Position numbers and translations under genes: made by a program. A model generated the notes under the pieces. That model had not been told where the DNA came from. It ran no database searches and was given only the letters and a program-made list of their open reading frames with translations. Below, piece by piece: positions 58,855 through 64,000 of a DNA stretch of 64,000 bases. This DNA is from Sphingomonas daechungensis (GTDB lineage Bacteria; Pseudomonadota; Alphaproteobacteria; Sphingomonadales; Sphingomonadaceae), in assembly GCF_014489495.1 (NCBI RefSeq), contig NZ_CP060780.1, forward strand, positions 2,801,001 to 2,865,000, written 5' to 3'. Every line of letters starts with the position of its first letter. Within the stretch, counting starts at the first letter, position 1.

Positions 58855-59518
58855 ATGACAAAGTCTCCGTCGGAGTTGGGAGTGGAAGAACAGCCCGTCG
58901 AAACGACGCTCTATTCCCTGTCCGACCATGCACCCGATCCGGTCGAGCGCCGCGATGGTGAACGCTATCTGACCTTGTTCAGAGTGGGGTCGCTGATGAT
59001 CGGAGATCGACGTGAGCTCTGCCTGATCCGCAACATCTCGGCGGGCGGCATGATGATCCGGCCCTATTGCAAGCTGACGATCGGCGACGGTGTTTCCGTA
59101 GAGCTCAAGCGCGGCGAGCAAATTCACGGAACGATCAACTGGGTTCGAGACGAAACAGCTGGCATTGCTTTCGACGAGCGCATCGATGTCGTCGAACTGC
59201 TCGCAAGCTCGATGGACGGCCCCGCCTCGCATGCCGCGGGTGGAGGTACGCTGCATTGCCTCGGTCCGGCATGGCGCGAGTGTCTTCGGCATGCGGGCGC
59301 ATGATGTTTCACAGGGGGGCATGAAGGTTGAGTCGAACAGCGACATTCCGGTCGGCGCACAAGTCCTCGTTACTCTGCCAGGACTGCCGTCGAGGGACGC
59401 GGTTGTGCGCTGGAAGGAAGGCCGCGCTTACGGGATCACGTTCCGTCGACTGATTGCGCTCTCGGAATTGGTCGAGTGGCTTCGTGGCCAGCGGGAGCTC
59501 CTTAGAGCTGCAAACTAG
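58855..59518 (+). CDS. Tandem PilZ-domain protein (frameshift near 59230)
   Basis: A protein of about 220 residues with two PilZ-like domains. The first has RRDGERYLTLFRVGSLMIG, LCLIRNISAGGMMIRPYC, GTINWVRDETAGIAFD. The second, in another frame after a break near 59230, has RMPRVEVRCIASVRH, VFGMRAHDVSQGGMKVESNS and ALVTLPGLP-like VLVTLPGLPSRDAVVRW. The RxxR and (D/N)xSxGG motifs bind cyclic di-GMP: the first keeps NISAGG, the second DVSQGG. It is a likely c-di-GMP receptor with unknown output. It converges with another PilZ gene. Confidence 0.83.
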
Positions 59519-59521
59519 GCA

Positions 59522-59937
59522 TTATTCGCCGAGGCGGGACATCGACGACGGCGACCAAACCCAGCTTTCTGCCAATCGCCGCTGATCGTCGTTCATGTTC
59601 CGCTGAGTCAGGCCGGGTCGCCAATAGCGCGGCTGGATCTTCGGCCTCGGCGCCGGGATGTGACGGAGCACTTCGGCGGGCTCCAGCTTGGCGTCGAACG
59701 CGATGCCGGCGTAGCTGCCGTTAACCCAGACGACGCGCCCGCGAGTGCAAAGATCGTTGCGGCAGAACACCACCGTCGTCCCTCGATCGGAAGCTTGTCG
59801 CTTTCGACCAGAGCGCCCTCAGACGATAGGTTGCGCAGCTTCACCGAATGCTTCGAGTTTCCATGCTCGAGCGTCGCTGTCAGCAGCACCTGCGATCGGC
59901 GCGACTTGCGATTCTGGTCCGGCGTGGCGTTGTCCAT
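59522..59937 (-). CDS. PilZ-domain protein (frameshift near 59770)
   Basis: A protein of about 138 residues starting MDNATPDQNRKSRRSQVLL. A PilZ domain follows: KHSVKLRNLSSEGALVES, KLPIEG, then after the break near 59770 VVFCRNDLCTRGRVVWVNGS and YAGIAFDAKLEPAEVLRHI. The c-di-GMP RxxxR motif is RKSRR, and the DxSxxG motif appears as NLSSEG. It ends three bases after the tandem-PilZ gene on the other strand. A single-domain effector is likely. Confidence 0.8.
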
Positions 59938-59972
59938 CCGCAGCGTGATAAACGGCCACGGTAAAGCTTTGC

Positions 59973-60622
59973 TTAAGTGCGATCGCTTTCGCCCTTGCGA
60001 AATCGAAGCATGAGGTTGTTCGCGGGCATCTGCGGCCAATCGACGAACTCGAACCCTTTATCGGCTGCGGCCTGCGCAAAGTCCTCGACGCGGCGGAGCC
60101 CCAGTGAGGGTCGCGCCTCTTGAGGTCGGCGTCGAACCCAAGGTTGGACGACGCCGTCGGAATCTCGTCCTTCAACCACGGCCCATAGAGGATGAGGCTG
60201 TCTCCTGGCGCAAGAAGTCGCGCTGCGCCGGCGATCAGGCCAAGGGATGCCGCCCACGGACTGATATGCGCCATGTTGATGTTCAATACGGCATCCGCTC
60301 GGTCGATCGGCCAATCGCCGGATCTGGCATCGATCACGACCGGCTCGCGAAGGTTGGACAGGCCCGACCTGGCGCGCCAGCCGCGGATCGAAGCCAGCGC
60401 GTCCGGATGCGTTTCGCTCGGCTGCCATTCGATGTGCGGAAATCGCTCCGCGAACCACACGGCATGCTCTCCGGTCCCGCTGGCGACTTCTAGAACGGTC
60501 CCGCTCACCGGCAGCCACTCGGAAAGTACGTCGGCGATCGGATCACGATTCCGCTGCACCGCAGGCGCAGACCGCCTCGCATCCTCGCCCACGGGACTTT
60601 CGTAGAAGCGCCGCTGGCTCAT
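59973..60622 (-). CDS. DUF938 SAM-dependent methyltransferase-like protein (frameshift near 60105)
   Basis: A protein of about 216 residues. The SAM-binding motif I is VLEVASGTGEHAVWFAERFP. Other DUF938 blocks are SAPAVQRNRDPI, WQPSETHPDALASI, NINMAHISPWAASLGL, LILYGPWLKD and NLMLRFRKGESDR at the end, which is in another frame after a break near 60105. The family is thought to be methyltransferases of unknown substrate. It is close to, and convergent with nothing; gcvPB lies beyond on the same strand. Confidence 0.83.
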
Positions 60623-60638
60623 GGCGACCGGTTCGACC

Positions 60639-62205
60639 CTACTCCGCCGCCTGCGCCGGTTCTGGCTCCTTGTAAACCAGGACCGGTTTCCTCGCGGCGA
60701 GCGTTTCGTCGAGGCGGCGGCGCGGCGCGTGGATCGGGGCGGCCTTCAGCGATTGGTCGCCTGCCTTAGCGCGACCAGCGATGGAGCGAAGCGCGAGGAT
60801 GAACTGATCCAGGCTTGCCTTCGACTCCGTTTCGGTCGGCTCCACAAGCATGGCGCCGTGGACGACCAGCGGGAAATACATGGTCATCGGGTGGAAGCCT
60901 TCGTCGATCAGCGCCTTGGCGACGTCGATTGTGCTGAGGCCCTCGCCGAAGCCGCGGTCGGAGAATATCGCTTCGTGCATGCATGGGCCGGTGTCGCCGA
61001 ACGGAGCGTCCAGGACATCTTCCAGGCTACGAAGAATGTAATTGGCGTTGAGCACGGAATCCTCGGCAACCTGGCGGAGGCCGTCGGCGCCGTGGCTGAG
61101 GATGTACGACAGAGCCCGCGTGAACATGCCATCTGCCCGTGGAAGGCCACCATGCGGCCAAAGGTCGTCGGATGCTCGTCGGCGGCATGCTCTTCCTCGA
61201 CGATCTTGAAGCTGCCGTCGGGATATCTCGCCGCGAACGGAAGCGGGCCGTAGGGTGACAAAGCCTCCGACAAGACTACCGGTCCCGAACCCGGGCCACC
61301 GCCCCGTGCGGCGTGGAGAAGGTCTTGTGGAGGTTGATGTGCATCGCATCGACGCCAAGGTCGCCGGGACGAACCTTGCCGACGATCGCGTTGAAGTTTG
61401 CACCATCGCAATAGACGAACCCGCCCGCCGCGTGCACGGCGTCGCTGATCGCCTTCATGTCCGGCTCGAACAGGCCACACGTGTTCGGATTGGTGATCAT
61501 CACCGCCGCAACGTCCGGCCCGAGCCGCGCCTTCAGCGCTTCGAGATCGACGCGTCCGGCCTTGTTCGCCGGAATGTTCTCGACGCGATAACCGGCGAAG
61601 GCTGCCGTTGCCGGATTCGTACCATGAGCACTTTCCGGTACCAGAACCACCTCGCGCTTGTCGCCGCGGGCTTCCAGCGCCGCACGGATGCAGAGCAAGC
61701 CGCAAAGCTCGCCATGCGCGCCGGCCTTCGGGCTCATCGCGACGCCGTGCATTCCGGTGAGGTCGAGCAGCCAAAAGGCGAGCTGGTTAATCAGTTCGAT
61801 CGCGCCTTGCACCGTTTCCTGGGGCTGCAGCGGGTGGATGTCCGCAAAGCCCGGAAGCCGAGCGACCTTCTCGTTGAGGCGCGGATTGTGCTTCATCGTG
61901 CACGACCCGAGAGGGAAAAGGCCGAGGTCGATTGCGTAATTCTGGCGAGAAAGACGTGTGTAGTGACGAACCGCTTCCGGCTCGCTCAGCCCCGCCAGAC
62001 CAATTCCTCGATTGCGCTCCAGGCCGCCTAGGCGACCGGAGTTGGTCTCGAACTTCGGAAAGTCGACGCCGCTCTGCTCGGTCGATCCGATTTCAAACAG
62101 AAGGGGTTCTTCGAGCATCAGCGCGCGGTTGCCGGTTACGGTCTGGGTCTCGCCCTCCTCGTTTGCCGGGGTGGACGGCCGCCAGCCTGAAGGATTGACG
62201 GTCAC
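60639..62205 (-). CDS. gcvPB: Glycine dehydrogenase (decarboxylating) subunit 2 (two frameshifts)
   Basis: A protein of about 522 residues, the C-terminal half of the split P-protein of the glycine cleavage system. Motifs are LGLFPLGSCTMKHNPRLNE, PKAGAHGELCGLL, VPESAHGTNPATA, ITNPNTCGLFE and the PLP lysine region INLHKTFSTPHGGGGPG (break near 61295 inside). A second break near 61145 precedes MFTRALSYILSHGADGLRQV. It decarboxylates glycine and loads the aminomethyl group on the H-protein. GTG 62205 overlaps the gcvPA stop as GTGA. Confidence 0.93.
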
Positions 62206-63559
62206 TGGCACACCTCCTTCAGGCCCGCTTCCAGGGCCGCGATATCCTCGTCAGTCACGGTTTCGGTCACGGCAATGACCAACCCTTCTGAAGCGCGTCC
62301 GCGCTCGGATAGAGCCGGCCGAGCGACACGCCGCCAAGGATGCCCTTTTCGGCAAGATGGTGGACGGCGGGGCGCGCTTCGACAGGAAGCTCGATGGTGA
62401 ACTCGTTGAAGAAGCTGTCGTTGACGACACGAACGCCGGGGATCCCCGCCAAACGGTCCGCAGCCTCGCACGCGCGCGCGTGATTCAGCTGAGCCAACTG
62501 CCTGAGGCCCTTCTCGCCGAGCAGGCTCATGTGCACCGAGAACGCCAGCGCGCAGAGGCCGGAATTGGTGCAGATGTTCGACGTCGCCTTCTCGCGGCGG
62601 ATGTGCTGCTCGCGGGTCGAGAGCGTCAGCACGAAGCCGCGCTTGCCTTCCGCGTCCACCGTCTCACCGGCCAATCGGCCCGGCATCTGTCGGACATACT
62701 TTTCACGGGTGGCGAACAGGCCGACATACGGCCCGCCGAACTGGAGGCCGACGCCGATCGACTGCCCCTCGCCGACGACGATGTCGGCGCCCATTTCGCC
62801 GGGCGACTTAATCAGCCCAAGAGCGACCGGCTCCGTCACGACTGCGATCAGGATCGCGCCATTGGCGTGAGCGGCTTCGGCAATCGGAGCCAAGTCTGTG
62901 ATACGGCCGAGGATATCGGGATACTGGACGACGACGGCGCTCGTCTCGCTGTCGATGGAGGCAATCAACTTGCCAGCGTCCGTTTCAGTAGAAAGCTCCG
63001 GCAGCGACGTCTCGAGCCGGTCCTCGGTGAACTTCGCCATCGTCTTGGCGACGCTGACATAATGCGGGTGCACGCCTGACGAGATGATCGTCTTGTTCCG
63101 GCACGTGATGCGGTGGCCCATGACGATGGCCTCCCACATGGCGGTCGAACCGTCATACATCGACGCGTTGGCGACTTCGCAGCCATAAAGGCGCGCGACC
63201 TGCGTCTGGAACTCAAACAGCACTTGCAGCGTGCCCTGTGCGATCTCGGGCTGGTACGGCGTGTAGGCGGTCAGGAACTCGCCGCGCTGGATGATGTGAT
63301 CGACGCTTGCCGGAATATGGTGCTTGTAGGCTCCGCAGCCGAGGAAGAACGGCGCTTCTCCGGCGGTCAGGTTCTTGCGAGCGAGGGCGCTCAGCTGGCG
63401 CTCGACCGAAAGTTCCGACGCGTGGAGCGGAAGCCCTTCGATCGGCCTTGAGAGCAAGGCGCCGGTCGGCACGTCCTTGAACAGATCATCGACAGTCGCG
63501 GCGCCGATCGTCTGCAGCATCGCGCTGCGGTCGGCGTCCGACAAAGGGAGATAACGCAT
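62202..63559 (-). CDS. gcvPA: Glycine dehydrogenase (decarboxylating) subunit 1 (frameshift near 62285)
   Basis: A protein of about 452 residues, the N-terminal half of the split P-protein. Motifs are [68 protein letters not shown] and [19 protein letters not shown]. The last 25 residues ([20 protein letters not shown]) are in another frame after a missing base near 62285. It forms the alpha2beta2 P-protein with gcvPB, coupled by overlap. gcvT and gcvH are not in the window. Confidence 0.93.
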
Positions 63560-64000
63560 CTAGTGTGGCTTCCTCATGATGAAGCGAAGGCGGACATAAT
63601 CTGCCGTTGGAGAGCCGACGGCGTGGGCAACGGCCTCGCTGATCTCGGCGCGCTCGGCCTCCGGCACGCCGGCGCGATCGAGCCACCCGCGTCGGAAAGT
63701 CGTCACCCACTGGCCAATGCCGTCGGGCATCGGCGTCGGCCGTTCGATGAGGCGGGCATCGATCTGGGTAAAGCTCGCCGCTTCGTACACGGCCGCGAAG
63801 TCGTCCACTGACGGATACCAGTTCGAGGATTTGAGCGGCGGCGGGTAACCGCGGGCCACCAGTTCGGCATCGAGGACCTCGCGGAGCTTCGCGAGATTCC
63901 CGTCGCCGCCCATCTCGCCGGCAAAGCGTCCGCCGGGTTTAAGGGCACGGAAGATCGCCTTCGCGACCCGCTCCTTTTCCAGCATCCAGTGCAACGCCGC
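63560..64000 (-). CDS. Class I SAM-dependent methyltransferase, 3' part
   Basis: The last 147 or so residues of a methyltransferase whose 5' end is outside the window. Visible are ALHWMLEKERVAKAIFRALK, PGGRFAGEMGGDGN, a substrate region (SSNWYPSVDDFAAVYEAASF) and the end VRLRFIMRKPH. The trans-aconitate methyltransferase/BioC-like layout (HWM after motif III, then PGG of motif post III) is clear, but the substrate is not. Its stop directly touches the gcvPA start, so it probably belongs to that operon. Confidence 0.8.
   Translation of the reverse strand, partial: AALHWMLEKERVAKAIFRALKPGGRFAGEMGGDGNLAKLREVLDAELVARGYPPPLKSSNWYPSVDDFAAVYEAASFTQIDARLIERPTPMPDGIGQWVTTFRRGWLDRAGVPEAERAEISEAVAHAVGSPTADYVRLRFIMRKPH

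Overview
The window is high-GC chromosomal DNA from an alphaproteobacterium, most likely a member of the Sphingomonadaceae (Sphingomonas/Sphingomicrobium type). The evidence is an acyl carrier protein plus serine palmitoyltransferase pair (sphingolipid synthesis), a SciP-type DUF1153 protein, an ATP12 chaperone gene, the Methanosarcina-type SerC found in alphaproteobacteria, class I PhaC with a phasin, and a glycine-rich TonB receptor of the sphingomonad kind. No rRNA operon, intact tRNA, CRISPR array, phage or insertion sequence was found. Most of the DNA is ordinary core chromosome.

An overriding property of the sequence is that about 45 places need a one-base correction to restore a conserved protein, roughly one per 1.4 kb. 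Where the exact site can be seen it is a missing base, usually in a run of C or G. Housekeeping genes (serC, serA, erpA, mnmA, pdxH, gcvPA, gcvPB) are hit as often as accessory ones, so these are most simply read as base-calling errors. Such genes are given here as single CDS entries spanning the break, and the break is stated.

Layout. 0-12 kb is rich in envelope-lipid genes: the end of an acyltransferase, acyl carrier protein and serine palmitoyltransferase, a CHASE3 hybrid kinase, a lipid-kinase/Tam41-like nucleotidyltransferase operon, LptF-LptG, a membrane desaturase and a GNAT-fold protein that could be a ceramide synthase. A short AT-rich stretch with a tRNA 3'-end fragment follows at 11.85-12.2 kb. 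12-19 kb holds xth, erpA, an M23 peptidase, serC (with a probable leader RNA), serA and purA. 19-28 kb holds a carboxylesterase, fabI, yihY, dnaJ-like, pdxH, a cation exporter, an amino-acid permease, a NUDIX hydrolase and mnmA. 28-35 kb holds sciP, two GlsB-type membrane proteins around a SIMPL protein, and an RND efflux pair. 35-45 kb holds DUF445, GNAT, murA, clpS, phasin, gmk, atp12, a HAD phosphatase, PaiB-like and RluC-like genes, a DUF4893 lipoprotein and rarD. 45-52 kb holds phaC, a TRIC-type channel, an AlaC-like aminotransferase, an M15 peptidase and a GH29 fucosidase. 52-64 kb holds glpX, a junction of two gene fragments, a REC-PAS-kinase-REC hybrid, a TonB receptor, three PilZ domains, a DUF938 methyltransferase and gcvPA/gcvPB.

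How the genes fit together. Serine metabolism (serC, serA, gcvP) supplies serine and one-carbon units, and serine is the substrate of serine palmitoyltransferase. The acyl carrier protein, lipid kinase, nucleotidyltransferase, desaturase, GNAT protein and Lpt permeases form a loose envelope-lipid neighbourhood. PhaC and the phasin, about 7 kb apart, form polyhydroxyalkanoate granules, and the phasin has a triple repeat in its promoter that looks like a PhaR operator. Many neighbouring genes overlap as NTGA, often with TTG or GTG starts, which suggests translational coupling.
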